This document shows positions 1-11,393 of a stretch of DNA of 64,000 nt, piece by piece. The stretch comes from Omphiscola glabra (Eukaryota; Mollusca; Gastropoda; Lymnaeidae): assembly GCA_964017045.1 (NCBI GenBank), contig OZ024809.1, positions 1,612,001-1,676,000 of the forward strand, given 5' to 3'. The notes under the pieces are model-generated. The model worked only from the letters and a program-made list of their open reading frames with translations. It did not search any database and was not told where the DNA came from. The first letter of the stretch is position 1. The number at the start of each line of letters is the position of its first letter. Made by a program: the position numbers and the translations under genes.

Positions 1-145
1 TTTAGCTTAGTAGGTGTTTATTTAAATGTAAGGTGTAATGATATGCGGCCCGTGAAGGGTTTACTCATTATCTACGTGGAATGTGAAGCATTTTGGGTTG
101 TCCATTTCTAAGCTAGAATGACTAGACTTTAACAAGTGAGGAGAA

Positions 146-317
146 CAGGGACGTCATTTGGGTAGAACAGAGTGGGGCATTTGCCCCCACCCTCAATTTG
201 CAGGTTTTATTTAAATTTCTATTTACTGTGGCGCCTTCAGTAATAAACAATTTAACAAGCCGACCAAGTTTTGGTCCCCCCCCCCCCCCACGAAAAAAAA
301 CTGAAATGACGCCTCTG
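146..317. mobile_element. hAT-like MITE, family A
   Basis: The element starts CAGGGACGTCATTTGG and ends TGACGCCTCTG, so its ends are imperfect inverted repeats. It is flanked by GAGGAGAA (138-145) and GATGAGAA (318-325), an 8-bp target duplication with one mismatch, as hAT transposases leave. A second, inverted and degraded copy lies near 59100-59288, sharing the segment around GGCGCCTTCAG and a poly-C/poly-G tract. It has no coding capacity, so it would be non-autonomous. Confidence 0.65.
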
Positions 318-448
318 GATGAGAAGAGTAGGAAGGAGGAAGGGATTATCAGAGGGTCTGTGCGGAGAAAAAAAGAAAATTCTATTATATGTATTAAATT
401 TTAACAAAGTAACAAGCAACAAGACGACCATCGTGGTATGAAAAACCG

Positions 449-747
449 TATCCGGAAATTTGGTCGAAAGAAATTTGGTCGTCGGAAAATTGATCGACGG
501 AAATTTGATCGAACGGAAATTTGGTCGAATCGTTTTTTTTTATTTATACGTTAAAATTTTGCGTCAAATTTCTTTTTGAACGCATTATTTTGTTTTACTA
601 TATAGTATAGTGCGTTCAAAAAGAAATTTGACGAAAATTTTAACGTCTCGACTGAAAAAAAGATTCGACCAAATTTACATTCGATCAAATTACCGTCGAT
701 CAATTTTCCGTCGACGAAATTTCTTTCGATCAAATTTCCGGTAACCA
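449..747. repeat. Foldback (long inverted repeat) element
   Basis: Two arms of roughly 140 bp (about 450-592 and 603-745) are near-perfect reverse complements around a short centre at about 600. Each arm is built from a repeated motif of the type GGAAATTTGRTCGA. A half-copy (one arm plus the centre motif) occurs at about 55208-55318. No coding capacity is seen; it is probably a foldback or MITE-type element. Confidence 0.75.
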
Positions 748-1430
748 TGAAAAACTGTTGGATGACTGATGATACTCGGGCAAAAAACATCAACTCAAAC
801 AACTACCGGAGCGTTTCCTTTTAGTTGTCCATTAAACTTCAGATAAAAAGCTTTAACTCAAGATACAACTTTGTTTCTTCCCTTGCACCGTTACAACGGT
901 AAGTGGGTTAGAGAACTATTATGAAAGGAGTGAGATTGAACATTTAAAGTGCCTAGCTGGCAACTGAACGTAAGTAAGGGTAATAATGGGGGAGACTGCA
1001 ATCAGGTTAGCACAATAGGAAATGAGTAAAACACAGTAAGGTTAAACCTGATAAAAGGAACGCAACAAAACAACGAACGTGTCGGCAGGAAGCCTTTATC
1101 AGCGAACAAACAGAAAAACGAATAAAATTAAAAAATGTATCAAAAAATTATAATGTAGCACTTAGCTTAGAAGTAGTATCCAAGAGGGCAGCAAAAGATT
1201 TGTGACAGAAAGTAAGTGGGAGAAGGTTAAATAGGGAAGAGAGAAAGAAAAGAGGAGAAGTAAGACCACCGCGATAGGTCGTGACGTGGAGGGGCGGAGT
1301 AAGTAAGTATTATTATTATTATTAGTAAGCGTACGAAATTCTGCAAAACGACAACTTTGAGTCCTTATAATATAGTTTGTGGTAGGTTTTAACCATTTTA
1401 AAGCACGGTCGGGGAGAGATCGTATTATTG
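748..1430. other. No recognised gene
   Basis: AT-rich sequence with a short ATT microsatellite near 1307-1323. I see no convincing exon. A GTAAGT follows ACAACG at about 899, but no start or signature ties it to the downstream ALDH gene. Confidence 0.4.
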
Positions 1431-1439
1431 AGTAAATAT

Positions 1440-1730
1440 TTTTGGTAAATTTTGAGAGATGGGGCCGCGTTTTTTTTACCATGGCCGCCATCTTGGTTGA
1501 CACGACCCGTAAAATTAAGAATAAAACGTTTAAAAATAATGAAGAAATTTCCTAATGTATCCCTAAACCTAACCTGAACCCTAAATCTATCCCTAAGCCT
1601 AACCTGAACCCTAAATCTATCCCTAAATCTAACCTGAGCCTGAACCCTAAAGTCATCAGCAACATAACAAAGCACGCAAATGACGTCATGGACCCATCTT
1701 TCAAAATTAGCCATATTTGGTATATTTTCT
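1440..1730. repeat. Dispersed repeat D with ~36-bp CCTAAACCTAACC tandem core
   Basis: The block contains about three ~36-bp units of the type CCTAAACCTAACCTGAACCC at 1555-1655. Flanking sequence on both sides is repeated in inverted orientation at about 60715-60965, including the GACGTCA, GGCCATGGTAAAAAA and AATTTTACGGGTC parts. So this is a dispersed element carrying a minisatellite, not a telomere. Confidence 0.7.
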
Positions 1731-1904
1731 TGAGTTTGGTAGAAGTCTAGGGGCTCTCTGGTTAACATAACATTAATTTTTGTTAACGTGGACGCACCTA
1801 TTATATCAGATCATGTGACGTCATGTTTTAGTAGCAAGTCTTGTGTCTAGCACGTGACGTGGCTATTTCACAATTTGAATGAATAAATGCGCATCTTTTT
1901 TTAA

Positions 1905-2690
1905 AATTATATCCTTTATATTAAATTCGCTTTTGTTTGTGGCTGACTGACTGGCTGGGTGAGTGGCAAAATCTTCGTACGGCTATTTGGTCCACTTCCC
2001 GTCAAGCTATCGAGATGAAACGTGACACACAGACTCGTTGCCAATGACAACACATCCTATTAAATTTTCAGCCCCAACCCCCAAAAATATGCGAGGCTGG
2101 GGGGGGGGGGAGCACTAATTGTGATTCATGTTACTTGAATGTCACGAATACATGTTTTGTCAAATTTTCAGCCGCACCCTTCATTTTGTAAAGAATTTAT
2201 ACGAAAAACTTTGTTTTTAATTTTAGATTTAGGGGCTGTTTAATTAAATTAAATCCTTTATATTTACTTCACTTTTTGTTTGTTTTTGGCTGGCTGGTTG
2301 GAAAAATATTCGAACGGCTAATTGACCCACTTCTCATCAACCTATTGAGCTGAAAATTGGCATAAAATCAGATTTTACAGTTTTTTAAGGGCAAGATGAA
2401 CAAAATATAATGCCACCAATTTCATGAAATAAAATTCCCGATAACTGCGCTATATGAGATACTTTTTTTTTTTTTTAAATATTGCAATTGCTTTCGGTGC
2501 GTAATATTTTCTTTTGTTTTTCTGAAATAGTTGGTGAAATAAATATGCCGTGTAAAAGTTGGTGGCAGAGTTGGTGGGGCATTAGAATATTAAAGTAAAC
2601 TAAAATAATAAAAAATGCATATAAAGGATTTATACGAAAAACTTTATGTTGAGGGGTTGTTTAATTATTTTTAAACTCTCTCTCTCAACC
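1905..2690. repeat. Dispersed repeat family E, two copies side by side
   Basis: Two head-to-tail copies, one truncated (about 1905-2110) and one fuller (about 2245-2690). Marks are a start like ATCCTTTATATTAACTTCGC followed by TTTTGTTTGTGGCTGGCTGG, then AATTGACCCACTTC, AATAAAATTCCCGATAACTG, and an end near AATGCATATAAAGGATTT. Other copies lie near 30045-30530, 52140-52555, 56945-57450 and 58715-58850. The ATCCTTTATAT start and ATATAAAGGAT end are inverted, which suggests a non-autonomous DNA element; the class is not settled. Confidence 0.7.
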
Positions 2691-3715
2691 CCACATAAAT
2701 TATAACATTTATTAAAAGACTATTTACTCAACACAAAAGAGGTTGTCAACCTCTGTTCTAAATAAATGTTGAAGTTTAATTTAATTCAGAAATTAATTAT
2801 GAGAAGCCAGGGGCAATAATGAACCACCAAAAAAAAACTCCTATTTTCCCTCCATTGTAACTCAAGGAACCACCCTCATAATTATATAATATTAACGATA
2901 AGACTCATCTGAGGTGAGTTAACAAATGGTGTTTGGCTAGGTCCTATTGTTAGCCTTCATAACTATCTGACCTCTATGCTGTGTCTTTAATTAAATATTT
3001 TATTATCATAATATGATAAAAGCAATCATTTGGTAACTTTTGAAAGTATTATTTATTATTAAGTATACAATTAATTATGCATTGGAGCTAGGTAGTTAAA
3101 CCAAAAGTGTTAAAAGAATGAATGGGATCCAATTAAATACATTGAAACTGTAGAACCCTATGAAGTGTCAGTCCCATAAAGAAAAACGGATAAACTCGAA
3201 CTTATCAAAAGATGAACTATCATTAATTTCACAATAAATTATATCTACAATCAATATCATCATAAATAATTAATGACATGTTAAAAGCAATATAAAAGCT
3301 TCAGATCTGTTTACTTGGTTTGGGGGAAAAGGAGGGGGGGGGGGTTGATTAATATTATTATTTAAATTTTGCACTTGTCATGCACTACAAAATTTTATGA
3401 TATCAGATGGGAGCAGTAAAACTAGATATTTTTTTTTTTACTAATAATTTAATGCAAGGGAGCTTGTTATTTATTTAAGGATGTATCTCACCATCAGTAT
3501 TATTTGCAATTTTGAATTAATTTTTTTTTAAAATAATTAACAAAAGGGCATGGGAAAACGGCACTGAGCTATTCTAATTTCTATTAAAAATATCCATTGG
3601 CATCTAAAATATTTTTTTCTCACAATAAACATTATTATTAGTTCTCATCCACTTTACTGTTTGCAATGCTTTTTGATCGTTTTTTGGATTTTAATATTTT
3701 ATATTTACTTTTCAG
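2691..3715. other. Intergenic or ALDH first-intron sequence
   Basis: Very AT-rich, with a G-run near 3330-3344 and poly-T tracts. No exon is recognised. It ends in a polypyrimidine tract and TTTTCAG, the acceptor of the first visible ALDH exon. Confidence 0.5.
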
Positions 3716-6700
3716 CTGTTTATCAACAATGAATTTGTGGATGCTGTAAACAAAAAGACCATTCCCGTCCTTAATCCTTCAACTGAAGAAGTCCTTTGTG
3801 AGATTCAAGGGGCTGAGAAGGTAATTTTAATAAAAATTTTAATTGACCTTAATTTGATTTTTTTAAGCTGTCAAATTGTTTTTAATTAATAATAATTATA
3901 GAAACAATATTGTTAGATTTAAGTTATTAGTATTATTATTATTAGTTGTCTTATATAGCGCTGTAGTGGGATTTTTTTTACATTAAAATATTATTGGACA
4001 TTTGACTGGCAGGCTATAATAATAGGCCTATCCATGGATATTTCAATGGAAATTGATACTTTTTTTTAAAAAATACACATTAAAATTGAATGTATATTTT
4101 AATATTTTTTTTGTTAACATCTCAATTTTGAAACATCAACTTTTAGAAAAACATCTCCATTTAGAAATGCTGGCTTATTTTTCTATTCTGTCAGCACAAT
4201 AAATGGCTTCTTCTAATCTATATAGGAAGATGTTGACTTGGCAGTTGCTGCAGCTAGACAAGCTTTTAAGCTTGGATCTCCATGGAGAACACTGGATGCT
4301 TCAAAGAGAGGACAACTTATTGCAAAGTTTGCATCCTTGCTGCAGCGGGACTTTGAGTACATAGCTGTACGCCTTCTTTTTGTTTCATTCCAAAGAAGAA
4401 TATTATGACTTTATGGTATCTTAAAAATTTAATGAAACATATTACTTTACAATTAAAATAATAAATTTAAGACTGCACAAAGAAGTACTTGTAGGATAAT
4501 CTTCAGGCCAGCAGTATTAGGGAGCAAAAAATAACAAAGCAACAAACATTTCATGATCTGCCTCTGTATTCACAAGAAATACAATTATAACTCTCCATTT
4601 TAAATAGCTGCACAATCAGGTGAAAATTGTAACTATTTTATAATGTTGTAAAATCAATGACAAAATCATTCACTCCACTACTCAATGACAAAATCAGTTA
4701 CTCCACTACTCAATGATCTTCTGGGAAGGCAAAATATCATTTTTGAACAATATCATTTTAAGCTTAGGGGCCATCCATAAATAACTTTTTGTGATGATTT
4801 GGGGGGGGGGGGGGGGGGGGGGGGTCAAAAATCCGCAAAATTTGGGTGACATCATTTCTGGATGGCCCCTTACACAAATATTCATGGTATAAATTTAGTT
4901 TTTGATTAATCAACAGTGGACAATATAAATTTAATAAATGTCATGTTTGTACAAGTGAGTAGAAATCTACACTCTAATCACTTGTATATTTTATTTTCCT
5001 CTTTATTATATAAATAAAATTTTTCAGTCTTTGGAATCATTGGATAATGGGAAACCCCGTTCCGAAGCTGTAGTGGATGTGACCATGGCCATTGACCTGT
5101 TTCAGTATTATGCTGGTTGGTGTGACAAAATTTGTGGCAAGACTATTCCTATTGGTAGGTTATGTTTAAAAAAAAAATGAAGTTAGATTTTTTCAAAGAC
5201 TTTCCTTTTATTTATATATAAAGATAAGACTTAATCACTCTGCTGTTAAGATTCATCTGTTTATAAAATTCTGCAATTTTTATAAATTTAAATCCAGGGT
5301 TTTATTATTTTTGATAAATAATCAGATTACATGCATATATTTTATTCAAATCATTAAGCATTTTTCCTCCATTCATCTTTTTTATAAATAGTTTTTAAAA
5401 AAGCATTATTTTTGTTCCAGATGGAAATTTCTTTACCTACACTCGTCATGAGCCCATTGGTGTTTGTGGACAGATTATTCCTGTTAGTTCTATCATTGTT
5501 TTTAATTTCATAAGCCTTGTTATGGACATTATCACAATTTGGATAAATTTTACCTTGTTGCTGTCGAAATAAAATTTGCAGGAAAATGTGCAGCCTATAA
5601 CTAAAAGAAAATACTATTGACCAATTAAATTTATCTTGTCAACTGTATGGATAAAATTGTAATTTCTTCTTTTGTCAGTGGAATTACCCCCTACTGATGG
5701 CAGCATGGAAAGTTGGACCAGCTATTGCATGTGGTAACACATGTGTGCTCAAGCCTTCTGAACTAACTCCATTATCTGCCCTTTATGTAGCACAGCTGTT
5801 CAAAGAGGTCATACTGTGATAATTTAAACCATTTTAATTTTCTTTGATATGCAAATCCGATATTTGAAAGGGAAATTGCCATTTTCTGTTGATGACACTA
5901 AGCAATTAATTTTTTTTTACTGTGGCTGATACAGTATATAGGCTGATATAGAATAGTATACAGGCATGGGCATGGGCATGGATGAAAAAAAAAATAATAA
6001 ATTTCAACACATCAGCATACTCTATTTATCAGAATATGAAACAAAATTATATTACAATGACCCCAGTCAAATATTTATATATAAAAAATTTAAATTATAA
6101 GCTGTTATCAAAGTCATAGGTGGACTGAGTTTTTGTAAGTCATCTTGTCTCGCTCAAAATGCAGTGACTTTACTATGATGTCACCTTAATGACTCCCATG
6201 CCAACAATCACCTTAAAATAAATGTTCACTTCCGTATGTCATGAGACATTATTCACATCATTTACTGGAGTTTGCTTAGGAAAAATTATTCATTCACATA
6301 AATTAAAATGTAAGTTATATTAATTAATATAACAGGCCGGCTTCCCTCCTGGTGTGCTAAACGTAGTGCCCGGCTATGGAGACACTGCTGGATGGGCCAT
6401 TACAAATCACATGGACATTGACAAGGTTGCCTTTACTGGATCAACTGAGGTACAAAAAAAAGATTATATGTGTTGATGAAGTTGACTTTACATGTGTTAG
6501 TGTTACTCATGTTAGTGTTACTCGTGTTAGTGTTACTTGCATATGTTTTAACCTGCAGATGTTGTAAATATGGGCTGAAAAGAATGTATTTATTAATTTA
6601 GGGGAATTGCTTTTTCAGAATTTTTGTTGACAGTAACACAATCTAAACAATGTTTTTAAAAAAAAGTTGCTTGAAACTTAAAATCTGTGGGGGGATTCTT

Positions 6701-9277
6701 TTTAATGAATGATATCACTTTTACCTTTCATTGTCTAATTTTGTCCAAAAAATTTGTTTTGTTTTTTAGACAGGGCGAAAAGTAATGTTGGCCGCTGCTC
6801 AGAGCAACCTGAAACGAGTGAGTCTGGAACTTGGTGGGAAAAGTCCACTCATTATTTTTGCTGACTCAGACAGTGAGTAGACTCAACCAATTGTAAAATT
6901 GTGTAGAAGGTTATATTTTGCTGCAAAAAAAATGCTATTTACTTCTGATATTAACTCGTGAAACATAACTAAATTAATAAAAGAGTATATAATATTGACT
7001 TTGCTGAGTTTTTATGGCTTTTCTTCTCTTATGAGACTTCAATTTGACAGAGAAGGGCATAAGATGGTTACCTTTTTTTTTATATCTAATTATTCTGAAA
7101 TTTAATGAGTCTGACATCTAATGATTCTGACATTTCATTTTCATTCTTCCTTCAGTTGACTTTGCAGTCAAATGTGCCCATGGAGCAATCATGACGAATG
7201 TGGGCCAGAACTGCGTGGCCGGTTCACGAACATTTGTTCAAGACACGATATACGAGGAGTTTGTCAAAAAGTCCAAAGAGCTCGCCGAGACTAGAGTTGT
7301 GGGGGATGCTTTTGATCCCAATACCCAGCAGGGACCAATTGTGAGTTTGTTTTAAATAATGTGGAAGATCAGTCAACAAAATGTTGCACAAAAAAAATTC
7401 AGAAAAGGCATTAAAGGTAAAAGAAAGAAATAAAGAGTCTATTTTAATGAGTACCAAAATCTTTTACTTATAAGTATTAATGTTAAATTTTTAAAAGTTG
7501 GGTTTAGTGCGGGACTAGATCTATACATTTTTTTTTCGAAATAGATTAAGAAGTATAAAATAACAAACTTATGTTATTGCTCAAATCTCTAGATTAACAA
7601 GAGTCAGCTTGACAAAGTACTGGGTTTCATAAAGAAAGGCCAGGAGGAAGGCGCCAGGTTGGTCTATGGAGGTAAAAGACTTGGCTCCAAAGGCTACTTT
7701 GTGCAGCCCACAGTTTTTGCTGATGTCAAGGATGACATGAGCATTGCTACTGATGAGGTGAGCTGGAACATAGAATCTCATTATGCAGATGATAGTAGCA
7801 ATAATAATTGCTTAATTAGCAGGGCCTACTTACCACTTACCTATTATCTTCAATATCCCGTGATGGTCGATGCCATTAATTATTTCCAAAGTCGTAATGT
7901 GACTGTAGACTTATCTATTAACTCAGATGCTAATCGAAAAAAAAAAACTTTTTTTTTTTTTACATGTAATTGTATTAATTAATCTTTTCATTTAGTTCTG
8001 CTCCTTGCAAAAAATGACAACAAAATACATTTTAGTATATAAAGTTTGGTTTTCTTTGTATTGATGTCAACTTAGCACTCCACTCTTTTTCAAGGTTCTT
8101 TTAATATTCATCCAATATGAAATCATAGTCCTCATCCTGTATCATTAATTGTACACTACTGAAATATTCAAATTTTTTTTTGCTCTCTCAGATTTTTGGC
8201 CCAGTTCAGAGCATCATCAAATTCAGTGACCCTGATGAAGTGATTGAGAGGGCCAACCGCACAAAATATGGTCTTGCGGCTGGCGTTATCACCAATGATA
8301 TTAACAAAGCATTTAAGATTTCACAATCGCTGCAAGCTGGCAGTGTCTGGTTAGTGCTACCTTGATAATGGCATCAGCATGATAGTTAGTGCTACCCTGT
8401 TAATCACATCAATACCATAGCTAGTGCTACCCTGTGTCAAATCAGGACCACAGTTAGTGATACAACTGATTTATTTTGCAAGGAAATATAGAGAATTTTA
8501 TCTATAAAATAAATTGATCACAATTTTGTTTAAAATTGTAACCATCGTAATAAAATTTGGGACATTGTCACAAGTAAATTGTCAAATAAATTTGTAAAAG
8601 ATAATTTTGTCTTCTAAAATCGTTAATTAATTAAGGAAATGATTTGATATATTTTGTTTAAAAACAGGGTCAATTGCTATGACATAGTGTCTTCCCAGAC
8701 ACCTTTTGGAGGCTTCAAACAGTCTGGACAGGGCAGAGAAGTGTAAGTGATAGACTTTCAAGCCTGTGTTCACATCTCCAGTATTTCAAGAATATAAAAA
8801 CATACAAAAAGAAATTACTAATGATAATTGATGATATAAATTAAATATTCTTTATAACATGAACACATGAACCATCCAGGCTCCATCTGGAAATAGATTA
8901 AGTTAAATCAACTTCAGAGCCACTTGATCAAGAGTGAAATGACAAACCTTAGTTTTAAATCAATTTATGCACATTTAGTATAAGTATACTTTATAGATAT
9001 AATGTGACAAATTATGTTTGCGAGAGCAGAGGAAAATGTTTACTTTGGTTTTTAATAATTTAAAAAAAGTATGCGTTTTTTATCTGCTTTTCTTTTAATA
9101 TCAACTTGCTTTAACAATATTTTTCTTGTAACTGTAGAAATGTAAACAAAATTCAAGAGTTGCCTAGAGTACTCTACTTAATTTGTTGAAACTCTGTATT
9201 TCAGGGGAGAGTATGCGCTTCAATTGTACACAGAAATCAAGACAGTTACAGTTCAAATTCCAGAGAAGAACTCCTAA
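3716..9277 (+). CDS. Aldehyde dehydrogenase, ALDH1/ALDH2-like, 12 exons, 5' end missing
   Basis: NAD(P)-dependent oxidation of aldehydes to acids; close to the ALDH1A/ALDH2 group. Exons: 3716-3820, 4226-4366, 5028-5154, 5421-5482, 5679-5807, 6336-6449, 6770-6872, 7156-7340, 7593-7757, 8192-8349, 8668-8742, 9205-9277. All introns are GT-AG and the frame joins without a break to give about 478 residues starting [17 protein letters not shown] and ending VQIPEKNS. Visible motifs are [22 protein letters not shown], the general-base Glu in LELGGKSP (codon 6827-6829) and the catalytic Cys in GQNCVAGSR (codon 7212-7214). Family members are about 490-520 aa, so only the short N-terminus is absent; its exon is upstream, either outside the window or not recognised. 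Without that exon, cytosolic ALDH1 and mitochondrial ALDH2 types cannot be told apart. An ATTAAA at 9672-9677 is a plausible poly(A) signal. Confidence 0.95.
4767..4869. mobile_element. PIF/Harbinger-like MITE in an ALDH intron
   Basis: About 103 bp with terminal inverted repeats GGGGCCATCC and GGATGGCCCC, flanked by TTA on both sides (4764-4766 and 4870-4872). The 3-bp TTA duplication is typical of PIF/Harbinger. It holds a run of more than 20 G near 4800-4824. Confidence 0.6.
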
Positions 9278-11393
9278 AAAAAAAACATTTTTCAAACCCA
9301 TGAAAGTTCAGTTTTTGGATTCATTATAACTCTCTGACTGCGTATTATTGTTTCATCACAAAATTTGTTTTTTTTTTCAAACGAAAGTGCCTTGTGATTT
9401 ACAAAAGCATAATTATTATTGTCGTTTTTTTCAAAATATTTCAATTGAACTTAATCCATCCAGGCATTATTTTATATTTGCTTCCATGTTTATTATACAG
9501 TATATCCTTTATTGTAAACTATATTGTTGTGACTGTGACCTATACTATAAAATATAATCAAAATGTAACCCAAATGCTCAATTTTATGTATGCCTCAATT
9601 GGAGACATTTTAAGTATAGCATCCAAATTATGATTTTTTTTATTGTGCTGCATTTACATGTATGTAGTGTAATTAAAGAGAAATATTAAACACATGTTAC
9701 TGTTTACAAAGCTTTATTGATTTCCTCATGACCAACTCTGTACATGCTGCTAGTATCTGCAGTTATAACCTACCCACACTCTTAAATGAAAAAATAAAAA
9801 ACAATACAGACCCATTTTACGAGATTTATTCATTTTAAAAAATTACATTTACAAATAAATATCCGACTAATATACAGATATACTGACTTTATGATACAAC
9901 TACTACAATATAAGTCAATAAGGGTTGTAACATAGTTTCAGTTAGTTCAAACAATTTCTTCTTCACAGTGCCTTATAAAAAATGCACTTACACATTGCAT
10001 GCACTTTTTCTGTGTATTTCTATTTTAATCAAATCAAATGTGGATGAACCAAACTTGCTTTTTAAACAAAAAGATGTCCATAGTTAACAGAAAACAACAA
10101 GTGATGTGCCTTGAATTTTACAAATATTATTTTTCAAAAAAACTCCTCCAGAGAAATTATGGGAAACATCAATAAAAAAAATCTCCTTCCACTTGTAATT
10201 GGGACATGACCTTTTGGCTAATTTTGCACTCCAGTAGAAAACAAATTTAAAATCACAGCTATGCTATGAAACATCAAGAAGAAAAAAATACACAAATTAT
10301 ACAATGTAAATGTTTTCATGACATAAATAGATTACAATTCCTTGGTTACTCAGTTGAAGAATGCTATGAAATATACGTTACATACATACAGACACTAATC
10401 ATTCCATCAGAATGTTATGACTCAATAAAGAAAAAATTCTATCCTTATTCAATGTACATTGCTTCTGCTTCCAGCCCACATGCATGATTTATCTCTTTCC
10501 TCATACATTCAAACACAACATGAACAAAAAAATAATCTACCCATGTAGGAATGTCTTTCAAGTAAAATTAAATACAATTTCATATTCAAATCTTCAAAAC
10601 ACAAAGATTCTTTCACTCTAAGATCTGACACTGTACAGTAAAAAACAAGAAAAGTAGTGAATGCCTTCCTTACCATTCCCAAAAAAATCATGCTATGATG
10701 GTCTCTCATTCGCATGTCAAATGGGTGGGGTGAAAACAACTGTTCATGATCAAATGCACAAAGATTACAACAATCATAATTTACAGCAGTCAGTCTAAAA
10801 AAATAACACTAAAAAGAATACCAGCGAATCCTATCTAAACATTTAGTGAAACTCATATAATTAAAGCAATCTTTTAATACCATTCTTTGTCATGGAGTAC
10901 TCAAATACTGAATTATTTTAGTGTTTGATTAAATCTGGCATTAACATGAAATTAATATTGTTTAGATTGTTTTGAGTCTTCATAACTCCAAAAAATAGCC
11001 AGGTGAAAATTCCAAATATAAGTACTTCCATATTAACAAATAAGCAGACAAACAAAATAACAGTAACAAATAAGCAGACAAACAAAATATCAGAACGCAG
11101 ACACTTTCAAGCTTGAAAAATTTTGGCTAAAAGTTGATTAATTTTAACTTTTGCCTGATAGTGTACAAAAATTTACTCCTGCTACTGAGATTTCTTGTTC
11201 ATAAACTTTTTCAGGAACTTATTTTCATATCATTTGATGTTGTTTACATAGAGCCAAAAAATTAACAATCATGGAACTAAAAAGAAAGCTACTTTCACTT
11301 TTACTGTTGTACTGGTACAATGATGAATCTCAGCCATTAAATTTTTTTTTAAAAAGGTCAAAATATATTTTATCCCCATCTTTTCTCAAGTCA
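9278..11393. other. Tail-to-tail spacer: 3'UTRs of ALDH (+) and ATP6AP2 (-)
   Basis: No exon is seen. The left part is the ALDH 3'UTR to about 9.7 kb. On the other strand TTTATT (AATAAA in complement) at about 9713 and 9825 could end the ATP6AP2 transcript, giving a 3'UTR of about 1.6 kb. The rest is plain AT-rich sequence; a 21-bp-class duplication (TAACAAATAAGCAGACAAAC) occurs twice near 11034-11090. Confidence 0.5.

Noticed and set aside
1555..1655. Telomeric repeat tract
   Set aside because: Unit is ~36 bp and irregular, shared with an internal dispersed copy at 60.8 kb; not (TTAGGG)n.
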